Shown in pieces: positions 8,454 to 16,856 of a DNA stretch of 49,209 bases (within the stretch, counting starts at the first letter, position 1; each line of letters starts with the position of its first letter). The notes beneath the pieces were generated by a model that had not been told where the DNA came from, did no database searches, and saw only the letters and a program-made list of their open reading frames with translations. The position numbers and the translations under genes are program-made. The stretch lies in NCBI RefSeq assembly GCF_023701485.1, contig NZ_JAMQBK010000084.1, positions 1 to 49,209 on the forward strand, in the 5' to 3' direction. This stretch comes from Aporhodopirellula aestuarii (lineage in GTDB: Bacteria; Planctomycetota; Planctomycetia; Pirellulales; Pirellulaceae).

Positions 8454-9506
8454 TCATAGAACGGGCCCCACCTCCATCTCCAGCCTTGCCAACACCGCGA
8501 CCGCCCACGATGGAGCACCTCGCGACAAACTACCCGATAATTCGTTTCGCAGATCCATGACGGCGACGTTCTCGGGTGGCGAAATAAGATCTTGGCCGTG
8601 TCCGCTCAATACAACTACCGGCGTCTGCGTCGCCGATTGGTTGAGACAGGACCACCATCGTTGCACGGCGGATTGGATCTTGGCTACAGCAGCGGAGTGG
8701 ATTTGCTGGGCCAGTTCCACCGATTCGGCGTTACTGATTTGGTCGCTATCCAGTCCGATCATGCGCGCGACGCGTGTTTTGGCGTGGACACGGTCGCGGG
8801 GTTGAGAATCCGCCGTTTCGAGATCGTTGCAATCTTCTTGTTGCAAACCGAGCAGCAACCTTGCGTCATCGATCGTGCTAAAGACTTCGTTCATCACGGG
8901 AACATGCTTGCCGCGTATTTGCAATTCAGACACCAACGCACAAACCGGCGTTCGGCGACACCCGACGTAGACAAGCGATTGGCCGGACAAACGTTGGAAA
9001 TCTGTGGCGGCGGAGGTCATCACTTCGCCGTCGCAAATCGCAATGACGTCGGTCGTTGTTGACCCGATGTCGACAAGCAACGCGTTTTTTGCGAGCCGCA
9101 TTCCGACGCATCTGGCCAGTGCGTGCCAATTCGACGCGGCAACGTTCTCCCAATTCGCCGTAGCACTTTCGGCGTCATGGAATCGCCCATCGGTTCCATA
9201 AAAGAACGCTGTCTCTGCCGAAGTCGCCGAAACACAATTGGCGACGGAAGACACAATTTGTCGAACGCCGTCGGCGCGTCCGGCAAAACAATCCGCGAGT
9301 TCACCCGTCATGGTGACAGCCAGCTTTCGTATGCCATCAAACCGACCGATGTCGGTGGTTAGCTGCTCACTGAGTTCTCGGTGCCGCGTCCACAATGCAA
9401 ACGAACGCTCAAACGAACGACCATCCTCGGTCGCGTATTTCAAATTGGCACCACCGATATCGATTCCGAGAATCGTCGGTTGCGGATTCGGATGCGGGAC
9501 GTTCAC
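8454..9506 (-). CDS. mfnF: H4MPT-linked C1-transfer pathway protein, MfnF-like
   Basis: A 350-residue member of the COG1548 family, related to the hydantoinase/acetate-kinase-like ATPase fold. Key segments are ILGIDIGGANLKYA near the start, VTMTGELADCF at about 85, and LLVDIGSTTTDVIA in the second half, a phosphate-binding loop. In Methanocaldococcus, MfnF joins the furan diphosphate to glutamyltyramine to give the methanofuran core. Bacteria with tetrahydromethanopterin C1 pathways, including planctomycetes, carry homologues. The GTG at 9506 is chosen because it sits five bases after the stop of the upstream PQQ gene; upstream codons would overlap that gene. The mfnE-like gene follows. The family call is strong. 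Confidence 0.85.
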   Translation of the reverse strand: MNVPHPNPQPTILGIDIGGANLKYATEDGRSFERSFALWTRHRELSEQLTTDIGRFDGIRKLAVTMTGELADCFAGRADGVRQIVSSVANCVSATSAETAFFYGTDGRFHDAESATANWENVAASNWHALARCVGMRLAKNALLVDIGSTTTDVIAICDGEVMTSAATDFQRLSGQSLVYVGCRRTPVCALVSELQIRGKHVPVMNEVFSTIDDARLLLGLQQEDCNDLETADSQPRDRVHAKTRVARMIGLDSDQISNAESVELAQQIHSAAVAKIQSAVQRWWSCLNQSATQTPVVVLSGHGQDLISPPENVAVMDLRNELSGSLSRGAPSWAVAVLARLEMEVGPVL

Positions 9507-9511
9507 GCTTC

Positions 9512-10759
9512 TTAGCCGCCCCAACGGTAGGCTGCGAGACGATCGAGAGCCCGGACGATTACGAGGTCGCCCTGGACCGCGATATGCGCCCAACTGTCGT
9601 CTGCGACTTTGATTTCATCGATCACGGTAAAACGTTCGGGGTTCGGATCGATGAGACGCAGGACGCCGTCGTCGGCAAGAGCCAGGATCTTGTTGTCGTT
9701 GTGCGCCATGCTCCAGTATTTGCCGACCGGCGGACTCGTCCAGCGAATCTCACCATCAGCGATCGACAGGCAAACCGCACGTTCGTTCTTCATATGCATG
9801 TAAAGATGTTCGCCGATTACCACGGGGGATGACATGTATCCCTGCGTCTTTTGACGCCAGCGTTCGTTTACCTTCCATGTGTCGGAATCGTGAGTGATGT
9901 CAAACATTTGACTTGAGCCGCTGTGGGCGGCCGTGAACACGGCATCGCCGATCGCCAACGGTGTCAAAATATTCATCCCGCGAAACGATGCGATCGGTTC
10001 TTCCCACAGCACCTTGCCTGTATCCGGCGAGACACCACACAATTTTTCGCGGGTCTGAACGAGCAACTGTTCCACACCGCAGATCGTCGCGATCGTGGGA
10101 CTCGAGAACGCTCCCGTGCTTGACATGTCACCGCCTCCGGCGAGGGCTTGCCAAGTGACGTCGCCCGTTTCCAAGTCCACCTTCGTCAAACCACCTCCCA
10201 GCTGCACGAAGACGGCGTCATCGTGAATCATCGGTGAGCATGTGGCGCCAAAAGGTTGCAGGGGTGTTTTGTAGGTTAGCGGAAAATCGATCCGCCATTT
10301 TTCTTCGCCCGTCTTGGTATCAAACCGCACTAACACGTCGCGCATTCCGAGAACGATCAGCGATCCAGGTACGGAAACGGGGGTGGAGCGGATCCAGTCG
10401 CCGTTGGCGGCTGCGAAGAACGGGACGGCGAGCGACCCCGGCCACTCCCGCGTCCAAGCCTTTTCACCCGTGACGAGATCGTAGGCAGTGACGCGTTCGA
10501 TTTTCTTGTCAATCGTTTCGGTCGTGAACACGAAACCATCTTGTACGACCGGGCCGCTATAGCTGGGAGCGAGTTCGTGGGCCCAGACTTGATTCCATTT
10601 ACCTTGCAACTGATTCGGCCACGGCCGCGTGCCCGCTGCACCATCGCGGTTAGGGCCTCGCCATTGATTCCAGTCCGTATCCGCGTGAACGGGCAAACAC
10701 GTCACTGCGGATGTGGCAATGCAACAAAACGCGTGGCATGCTCCTCGGAATAAATTCAT
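9512..10759 (-). CDS. Secreted PQQ-like beta-propeller repeat protein
   Basis: A 415-residue exported protein. The signal peptide runs from MNLFRGACHAFCC to about PVHA. The mature part starts WNQWRGPNRDG, the usual opening of planctomycete PQQ-like propeller proteins, and carries about seven blade repeats such as YDLVTGEKAWTREW, FDTKTGEEKWRIDF and VDLETGDVTWQAL. PQQ binding is not assured; many such proteins are scaffolds or binding proteins without cofactor. ATG 10759 fits the signal peptide better than the GTG at 10804. It is the first gene of a likely three-gene minus-strand unit with the mfnF- and mfnE-like genes (five-base gap), although the functional link is unclear. Confidence 0.85.
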   Translation of the reverse strand: MNLFRGACHAFCCIATSAVTCLPVHADTDWNQWRGPNRDGAAGTRPWPNQLQGKWNQVWAHELAPSYSGPVVQDGFVFTTETIDKKIERVTAYDLVTGEKAWTREWPGSLAVPFFAAANGDWIRSTPVSVPGSLIVLGMRDVLVRFDTKTGEEKWRIDFPLTYKTPLQPFGATCSPMIHDDAVFVQLGGGLTKVDLETGDVTWQALAGGGDMSSTGAFSSPTIATICGVEQLLVQTREKLCGVSPDTGKVLWEEPIASFRGMNILTPLAIGDAVFTAAHSGSSQMFDITHDSDTWKVNERWRQKTQGYMSSPVVIGEHLYMHMKNERAVCLSIADGEIRWTSPPVGKYWSMAHNDNKILALADDGVLRLIDPNPERFTVIDEIKVADDSWAHIAVQGDLVIVRALDRLAAYRWGG

Positions 10760-11105
10760 CGGATCAATCGCTTTCACAGAGGGGGCGGCGGGGAAATGAA
10801 ACACAAATAAGTAAGTGAACCGCCCCGGAAACTGGCGTCGGATACGGTCAGGTTAGCGTCTGACGAATCGACGCGACAGCGATTCAAGCCGACTCATGCA
10901 ATGGATCGATGACGAAAAGACCGGCGGAAGCGTGATTCCGAGCAACCCGACCGAGGGTCAACCGTCAAAAAAACATGCCAATAACAGCGTGAAGATCGCT
11001 CTTTTTGCTGGGCCTTTGACGCGATTTGGCTAGCAGCCGTCGCAGGGCATTTGATATATGCGGGCGGTAAAACACCCGCTCGACCATTCAGGAGTCCACG
11101 CCGCC
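10760..11105. other. Intergenic, divergent
   Basis: About 345 bases between the PQQ gene and an exported-protein gene transcribed the other way. No gene seen. The stretch at 10821-10845 resembles the hairpin-forming sequence at 49081-49104 and may be a degraded copy of a short dispersed repeat. AGGAG at 11090-11094 lies 11 bases before the downstream ATG. Confidence 0.4.
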
Positions 11106-12059
11106 ATGTCTTATCGATCGCGAACTTCGCATCTTTCTCGCGTTTGCCGCAGTCTTTCCATCGCGATTCTCGGCCTCGGAATGTCGTCGGTTGCACTCGC
11201 CGCCGGACCAACCGGCACGGACACTGGCGAGAGTGTGCTCACAACCTCGGCCGAAGAAAAATACACGCTGCGACACCAACTCTCGCCGAACCAGACGATC
11301 CGTTACAAGGTGACCCACGTCGCGAAAACCAAAACGCGGATGAACGGTACCGAAGAAATCGCCAACGTGCACACGACCAGCGTCCGGAGCTGGAAGGTTC
11401 GTGACGCGGATGGTGAAAAAATGACGTTTGATCATCAGATCGATTCGGTCGAAATGACCCAACAAAACGGCGATAAGCCCGAAATTCGCTGGAGCAGCCT
11501 GGCCGGCGAAAAACCACCGGCCGCGTTCAGCGTCGTCGCCGAACAGATCGGTACTCCGTTGGCCACTGTCACCATTGATGGCAAAGGTACCGAACTGAAC
11601 CGCGAAAGCCATGCGGGGTCGAAATCATCGCTCGGGATGGGATCGCTCACACTGACGCTGCCTGCTGAACCGGTTGCGGTCGGCGAAAGCTGGACCGTGC
11701 CATCAGAAATCCAAGCCCGCCTGGATGATGGGCAAGTCAAGACGATCAAAATCCGCCAAGTTTATACGCTGAAAAAAGTCAAAGCCGGAGTGGCCACGAT
11801 CGCGATCAAGAGCCAAACGTTGACGCCGATTGATGAGGAATCGTTGCGAGCCCAGATCGTTCAGCAGCTCAGCAACGGTAGCGTCCGGTTCGACGTCGAC
11901 AACGGTTACTTGCTCGGTAAGGAACTCGACTGGGACGAAACCGTTGTCGGATTCCAAGGTGCGGGAAGCATGATGGAATATCGGGCTCGCATGACAGAAG
12001 AGCTCGTTAACGAGGACACCGTGAAGTCCGCGGCGTCATCGTCGAACTCGCGTCGATAG
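11106..12059 (+). CDS. Exported protein of unknown function
   Basis: A 317-residue protein with an N-terminal signal peptide (basic SYRSRTSHLSRVCRS, hydrophobic core SIAILGLGMSSVALA, then AGPTG). The mature part is beta-rich, with strands such as LRHQLSPNQTIRYKVTH and a LPAEPVAVGESW turn reminiscent of the DUF6263-type family; that match is from memory of the pattern and is tentative. No catalytic residues are evident. ATG 11106 is preferred over 11058 because it opens the signal peptide and has AGGAG upstream, although the spacing of 11 is long. It lies 18 bases before the porin-like gene, so the two are probably co-transcribed envelope proteins. Confidence 0.7.
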   Translation: MSYRSRTSHLSRVCRSLSIAILGLGMSSVALAAGPTGTDTGESVLTTSAEEKYTLRHQLSPNQTIRYKVTHVAKTKTRMNGTEEIANVHTTSVRSWKVRDADGEKMTFDHQIDSVEMTQQNGDKPEIRWSSLAGEKPPAAFSVVAEQIGTPLATVTIDGKGTELNRESHAGSKSSLGMGSLTLTLPAEPVAVGESWTVPSEIQARLDDGQVKTIKIRQVYTLKKVKAGVATIAIKSQTLTPIDEESLRAQIVQQLSNGSVRFDVDNGYLLGKELDWDETVVGFQGAGSMMEYRARMTEELVNEDTVKSAASSSNSRR

Positions 12060-12077
12060 GCCAGCAGAACACACGTC

Positions 12078-13481
12078 ATGCATACTCCGCGAACGATTGC
12101 CGCTTCTGCCGTAGCGTGCGTGATCCTGATCGCCGGCCAGGCATCGGTCGCGATTGGTCAAGTCGCATCGGTGACTGATGACTCCGTCTACGCGGTGCTC
12201 GATCCCGATCCGCTGCGACCGAGTGATGCGGTCGGTTGCGACGGGATCGATTTTGAAGAGCTTGGTTGCGATGGAATGACCTGCGTCGGGATGAGTTGCG
12301 ATTGTGATCGTTATGCTTACTCCTCATCGCCCCACGATTGGTTGCAGCTCGACACTCCATTGACCAACGCGTTGCTGGACTTTCAGAATCGGCAAACTGA
12401 CAAAGAACTCATGGTTCTTGAAGATCACGCCATTCGCGGCGATCACGGTCCGGTCGTGATTGTTGGAGGGCAGTCGCGGTTGTCGTTTCTTGCGGGGACA
12501 ACCAACACCGCCGATAAGTTTCCTTATCTCGGCCGTTTTCCGACGGACTTCAGCGGCAATACCGCCACCGATGCACGGATGCTGCAAGCGAATGCTCACG
12601 CGACTGCTCACGTAGCGCCTTTTGCGAGCGTTTACACCGAAGTGCTGTTCTCGGACGTGTTTTCGTTTGGTGATTTTAAGCAGGGCAGCCTTCAGGTCCG
12701 ACAAGCGTACGCGGTAATTGGTGATTGGCGCGTGTCACCTTTCTATCTTTACATCGGAAAGAAGAGCGTCGGGTTTGGCGATTTCAGTACGTTGAGTCCG
12801 TTCACGCAGAGCGTCACGTGGCACTACTTTGCCGCACTTGCTGAAGGTATCGGAGGTGGGTACCACGATGGCACATGGGACGTGACGCTGGCAGGAATTA
12901 ACGGCGGGCGTGGCATTCGGCTGAACGATTCTCCCGAACGGGGGAAACTCAATAACCTCGCGGCGAACGTGACTTATACCGTCGGAGATCACATCGACAA
13001 CCGATTGCAGCTCGGCAGCGGGTTTTTGCTCGGGACGATTTACGACGGGTTCACCGCCGAACATCTCGATGCGAACCAGTTTGGTGCGGACTACAACAGC
13101 GCTTGGTCCGTCAATGGACGGCTCGACGTCGACCGAATCACTTTGGCGGGGGAATACGTGACGACCACCGATGATTGGCCGGTGACTGCGTCGACTGTCT
13201 TTGCGTATCGAGCCGAGGCGGCGTATTGGTTTGATCGGGGCCCGCGAGGTTCTCATGCCAGCGTGAGTTGGAGTTCCGGCGAGCAAGGCCCATCAGGCAG
13301 TGAATTCGAGTTCAACAGCCAACTCGTCATCGGATATGGCAAGCGGTTGGGAGACCACTGCCAGGCTTCAGTTGAATATGTTCGCAGCAGCGGATTCGCC
13401 CCGTTGATCAACATCACGACCGTGAGCGATCGAGATGTTGTGCAGGATAGCCTCGTGTTGGGAATGAACTTGATCTTGTAG
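12078..13481 (+). CDS. Outer-membrane porin-like barrel protein (LbtU-type?)
   Basis: A 467-residue exported protein. The signal peptide is residues 1 to about 28 (hydrophobic AVACVILIAGQASVAIGQ). An unusual Cys/Asp-rich patch follows (Cys54, 64, 69, 74, 76). From about residue 130 the sequence alternates as amphipathic beta strands with aromatic girdles, for example FYLYIGKKSVGFGDFSTLSP and GIGGGYHDGTWDVTLAGING, and it ends LVLGMNLIL. This resembles LbtU/OprP-like porins in which a nearly fixed FYxxxGRxxxxFG motif recurs. The role is probably diffusion or uptake across the outer membrane. The barrel is inferred from strand pattern; the exact family is uncertain. It follows another exported protein by 18 bases. 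Confidence 0.65.
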   Translation: MHTPRTIAASAVACVILIAGQASVAIGQVASVTDDSVYAVLDPDPLRPSDAVGCDGIDFEELGCDGMTCVGMSCDCDRYAYSSSPHDWLQLDTPLTNALLDFQNRQTDKELMVLEDHAIRGDHGPVVIVGGQSRLSFLAGTTNTADKFPYLGRFPTDFSGNTATDARMLQANAHATAHVAPFASVYTEVLFSDVFSFGDFKQGSLQVRQAYAVIGDWRVSPFYLYIGKKSVGFGDFSTLSPFTQSVTWHYFAALAEGIGGGYHDGTWDVTLAGINGGRGIRLNDSPERGKLNNLAANVTYTVGDHIDNRLQLGSGFLLGTIYDGFTAEHLDANQFGADYNSAWSVNGRLDVDRITLAGEYVTTTDDWPVTASTVFAYRAEAAYWFDRGPRGSHASVSWSSGEQGPSGSEFEFNSQLVIGYGKRLGDHCQASVEYVRSSGFAPLINITTVSDRDVVQDSLVLGMNLIL

Positions 13482-13510
13482 ATCGCGTCCGATCGTAACG
13501 CGAGCGAGGA

Positions 13511-14536
13511 TCAGGCGACGGGGCGTAACTGGCACGCACCAGATGCGAGTAACCGGTCGATCGTCATGGCACCGCGTCCGTTTCGAACAGCATGACGCAG
13601 ATCGCTCTTGCCGAGCATGCCGATCACCGAACCACCACTGGAGACGAGGAACTCATCGAGTGAATCCTTCCCCAGCCAACCGAGTGCGCTGCGCGAGTTC
13701 CACTGGGTGCTGATGACAGGCAGCGAACGCGAGGAGGTAGACTGCGCGGCAGTTTGCTCGAGTAAACGTGCTTTGACAGCTTCGCTCGACTCATTCGGGT
13801 ACGGTGTCGTGACCTCAGATTCCCATACGAAGTCTTCCTGTGATGCCGCAGTCGACTTGGAGGTGAGGCCTTCCAACCGGACGCGGATCGACTCGCCTTG
13901 TGCAGCGAGCACGATGAATCCGGCAATGAAGACGAGCAGCAGATTGCCGCCGATCAAGCCGAGCAGTCCGAATCCCGCAGCGGTGCATTGACCTACTCGA
14001 GCAGCGATCACGGTTGCGCGTAAGTACGGCAGTTTCATCGCGAGGATTGCTCGCAGTACGCGTCCGCCGTCCATCGGGAAGGCGGGTAGCATGTTGAAGA
14101 CAACCAGGGCGACGTTCACGATTGCCAATTGGCTAATGAAGAAACTCACCGGTCCCGCAACGGGGTTGGCGATCCACAATCCCGCAAACAGCGAGGCCGC
14201 GATCACAACGTTGACGAAAGGCCCGGCTATCGCGATCGCGAGTTCTTTCCAAGGTTCCCGAGGCATGTCTTCGAGGCTCGCGACGCCGCCGATGGGCAGC
14301 AACGTGATGTCCCGGGTTGAGATCCCAAACCGACGGGCGGTCAACGCGTGTCCGAATTCGTGCAAGAGAACGCAAGCGAACACCGCGAAGATCATTAGCA
14401 CGGCGCCGAGTGCGGCGATCGTACCGTTGCCAGAAGCCAGATTCGAAAAATAAATCCACAACGGCAACAGCAGAAACGTCCAGTGGAGACGCACATCGAT
14501 GCCAGCGAATCGACCCAAATGCCAGGAACCATTCAT
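13511..14536 (-). CDS. M50-family site-2 zinc metalloprotease
   Basis: A 341-residue intramembrane protease of the SpoIVFB type. His59-Glu60-Phe-Gly-His63 (LLHEFGHAL) is the zinc and catalytic motif, and NMLPAFPMDGGRVLRA (Asp156) gives the third zinc ligand. About six membrane segments span residues 15-225. The C-terminal 110 residues resemble a degenerate CBS-pair regulatory domain (VIGMLGKSDLRHAV). The enzyme cleaves membrane-bound regulators within the bilayer; the target is unknown. ATG 14536 is chosen because GGAG sits eight bases upstream; the longer reading from 14683 adds a polar, low-quality N-terminus. It is convergent with the porin-like gene. Confidence 0.9.
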   Translation of the reverse strand: MNGSWHLGRFAGIDVRLHWTFLLLPLWIYFSNLASGNGTIAALGAVLMIFAVFACVLLHEFGHALTARRFGISTRDITLLPIGGVASLEDMPREPWKELAIAIAGPFVNVVIAASLFAGLWIANPVAGPVSFFISQLAIVNVALVVFNMLPAFPMDGGRVLRAILAMKLPYLRATVIAARVGQCTAAGFGLLGLIGGNLLLVFIAGFIVLAAQGESIRVRLEGLTSKSTAASQEDFVWESEVTTPYPNESSEAVKARLLEQTAAQSTSSRSLPVISTQWNSRSALGWLGKDSLDEFLVSSGGSVIGMLGKSDLRHAVRNGRGAMTIDRLLASGACQLRPVA

Positions 14537-14971
14537 ACGAAAATCTCCGTCGAGAGGTGAGGGGTCTGCGTGATACGCCGGTGATCGAGGAGAAGATCGC
14601 TCTCGGGAGCCGAAGTTTGCTGATTTTGGGCGATCAGAGGGCGTCACGGCCGTCAAAACACCAAAAGTGATGCGATTCCGCATGATTTCGGTCGCTACGA
14701 CATCGTTTGGCCTAACCGCAAACGGCCAGTAATCCCGGTCGGCTGAGGGGGGCGTGCCTTCTAGAATCCGCCTTCGTTAGGGGCGGATGGCCGGGCTCGG
14801 GGGCCAGCCTTGCGGCCAAGTAGACTCAAAATTCGCCCCTCCCCGTGACCGCCTAGACCTGCGCAAAGGTGGTGGCAAGGCAAGTCGCGGCGATCGTTTG
14901 GCCCTGTGGGAGATCGCAATCAGCAGACCTGACGCCAGCGGGAACGGGGCGTCGTTGGTTTAGGCCAGTAC
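14537..14971. other. Intergenic between two minus-strand genes
   Basis: About 435 bases. It contains the M50 ribosome-binding site (14545-14548, complement) and a G-rich stretch near 14745-14830, including a GCCTTGCGGC motif whose complement recurs near 29670. No gene or T-run terminator seen. Confidence 0.4.
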
Positions 14972-15328
14972 TTAGGCCAGCTCGTGCATCGGCTTTTTCT
15001 TTCGCCGGCGAAGGATTCTTCGCAATGTATCGAGCATCATCCACTGGCCCACTGCCAACGAGATTGGCGCCGCAAACAGGATGAATTGACCGATCCGTTC
15101 ACCATTGACCCATTCCACACCCGCTGCGGCTGCTGTTGACATCAAAGCCAACACTAATGCGCCATTGAGGGTAAGAAGGAAACATGTAATCGCGGCGGAG
15201 CTCAATGTCATCAAGCAGCCGCCGGCCAAGTCGGTGAGCTCGATGTGTTTTGCGCCGATCCATTCTTCCGATTCGTGATGCGGCGGAAAACCATGTTCCA
15301 GCGTCGATTGGGCTTCGTCGGGGTTCAT
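14972..15328 (-). CDS. Small hypothetical membrane protein
   Basis: A 118-residue protein with a polar, His/Glu-rich N-terminus (about 30 residues), two or three hydrophobic segments (about 32-70 and 80-98) and a strongly basic tail, RRILRRRKKK, that should stay in the cytoplasm. No known motif was recognised. It lies divergently upstream of the histidine kinase, 130 bases away. Composition and topology look like a real gene; function unknown. Confidence 0.55.
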   Translation of the reverse strand: MNPDEAQSTLEHGFPPHHESEEWIGAKHIELTDLAGGCLMTLSSAAITCFLLTLNGALVLALMSTAAAAGVEWVNGERIGQFILFAAPISLAVGQWMMLDTLRRILRRRKKKPMHELA

Positions 15329-15458
15329 ACTTCACACGTTTTTAACGGACAATGCGATGCGATGCGTTCGTCAAACTAACCTGAGGCGGGTACAATGACG
15401 CTCTTGAGCGTAACCGAAAATGCCGCCTAAACCCATCCTACTCTCACACGGCGACTTC

Positions 15459-16850
15459 ATGTCTGGACCCATCTCAAGGCTCGACACAGTTTGGCCGACC
15501 AGCCCATTGCGGCCATCCGTCGCGGCGGATCCTTGGTCATGGCTCAGTGTAGCAGTGTTGGTGGGAATGGCGGCCTTCGGGGCATCGAACTGGATCATCG
15601 TGGTGGTCGCCTCCGCCGCGCTCTTGTTTATCGCCCGCCGTGGTGCAGGACGCGACACGGTCGCGATTCAAAAAATAAAAACGGTGGAAGCGAACTCGCG
15701 AGAAGCCGCTGCGAAAGCTGTGCGTGAACTCAAATCACTTGAGTCGCAATCACGACTCGGTGCCTCCGCGTTGGTGCAACTCACTGACGGCGTCGTCGTG
15801 TTGTCGACGGAGTTGTCGATCCTTTTGATCAATCCATCCGCGGTTCGCCTCTTGGGACTCGAAGGTCGCGATTCGCTGCTGGGACGTTCGATCGCCGATT
15901 GGGTACGTCAACCGAAGCTGATCCGCCTGATCGGGTTGGCAATCAACGAGCGTCAACCACAAGAATCCGTGATCGAATTTCATCGTGGCGAAAGCATTCT
16001 GCCGGTGCGGATTCGTGCCGAGGTGATTGACGACGGTGAGTCGTTTAAGGTCCAGCTCTCTCTGCGAGACGAAACCAAGGCAAGGCAGCTCGAAGGGATG
16101 CGGCGAGAGTTCATCGCCAATGTTTCTCACGAGCTAAAAACGCCGCTGGCTGCGATCAAGGGGTACGCTGAGACGGTTCAGTTAGCGGCTGCGGACGACC
16201 CCGCGATGGCGATCCATTTCATGAATTCGATCACGGCCCAGTGTCAGCGTTTGGAACGACTCGTCGCCGACATGATGCAACTCGCCAGAGCCCAATCCGG
16301 ACGGGCGCAGATGAATATCGCCAGTATTTCGTTGCGGGAATCGGTCTTGGAATCAGTGCGGACGTACAGTCCGGTTGCCCAAGCGAGCGGTTTGGAGCTG
16401 AACTTTCATGACGATGGCAACTCAGCCAAAGTGCTCGCCGACAGCGAAGCGACGTTGACGATCGCAAACAACTTGATCGGAAACGCGATCCGCTACACCC
16501 CTCGCGGCGGACGGATCGACGTCAGGCTCGTGCAGGCGAGCGATCGTTGGCAGCTTATCGTCGCCGATACCGGCGTCGGCATCGCGGAGAAGGACCAGAC
16601 CAAGATCTTTGAGCGGTTCTATCGCGGGTCACGCAGTGCGGAGATGGCCACGTCGAGCACCGGACTCGGGTTGGCGATCGTCAAGAACCTGTCGACCGCC
16701 TTGGGGGGAAGCGTCCGGGTCGACAGCGAACCAGGAAAGGGCTCAACGTTCATTGTCGAATTGCCATCGGTGCAGGCGCATGGCGACGGTCCTGTCGAAC
16801 CGATCTCGACAGGCATCCCTCACATTTCGGCGGGGTCCCTGGTAAGCTGA
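15459..16850 (+). CDS. PhoR-like sensor histidine kinase
   Basis: A 463-residue kinase (476 if the in-frame ATG at 15420 is used). Two membrane segments close together near residues 30-65 leave almost no periplasmic loop, so sensing is probably intramembrane or cytoplasmic. A PAS domain follows (about 100-205). The dimerisation/phosphoacceptor helix has FIANVSHELKTPLAAIKGY, with His224. The ATP-binding domain shows NNLIGNAIRYTP (N box), DTGVGIAEKD (G1), FERFYRG (F box) and GLGLAIVKNL (G2). This order matches PhoR. No response regulator lies in the window, so it is an orphan here. The Sua5 gene starts six bases after the stop, so the two should be co-transcribed. Confidence 0.92.
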   Translation: MSGPISRLDTVWPTSPLRPSVAADPWSWLSVAVLVGMAAFGASNWIIVVVASAALLFIARRGAGRDTVAIQKIKTVEANSREAAAKAVRELKSLESQSRLGASALVQLTDGVVVLSTELSILLINPSAVRLLGLEGRDSLLGRSIADWVRQPKLIRLIGLAINERQPQESVIEFHRGESILPVRIRAEVIDDGESFKVQLSLRDETKARQLEGMRREFIANVSHELKTPLAAIKGYAETVQLAAADDPAMAIHFMNSITAQCQRLERLVADMMQLARAQSGRAQMNIASISLRESVLESVRTYSPVAQASGLELNFHDDGNSAKVLADSEATLTIANNLIGNAIRYTPRGGRIDVRLVQASDRWQLIVADTGVGIAEKDQTKIFERFYRGSRSAEMATSSTGLGLAIVKNLSTALGGSVRVDSEPGKGSTFIVELPSVQAHGDGPVEPISTGIPHISAGSLVS

Positions 16851-16856
16851 GCGGCG

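Noticed and set aside
12735..13286. 183-residue minus-strand ORF
   Set aside because: Antisense to the porin-like gene.
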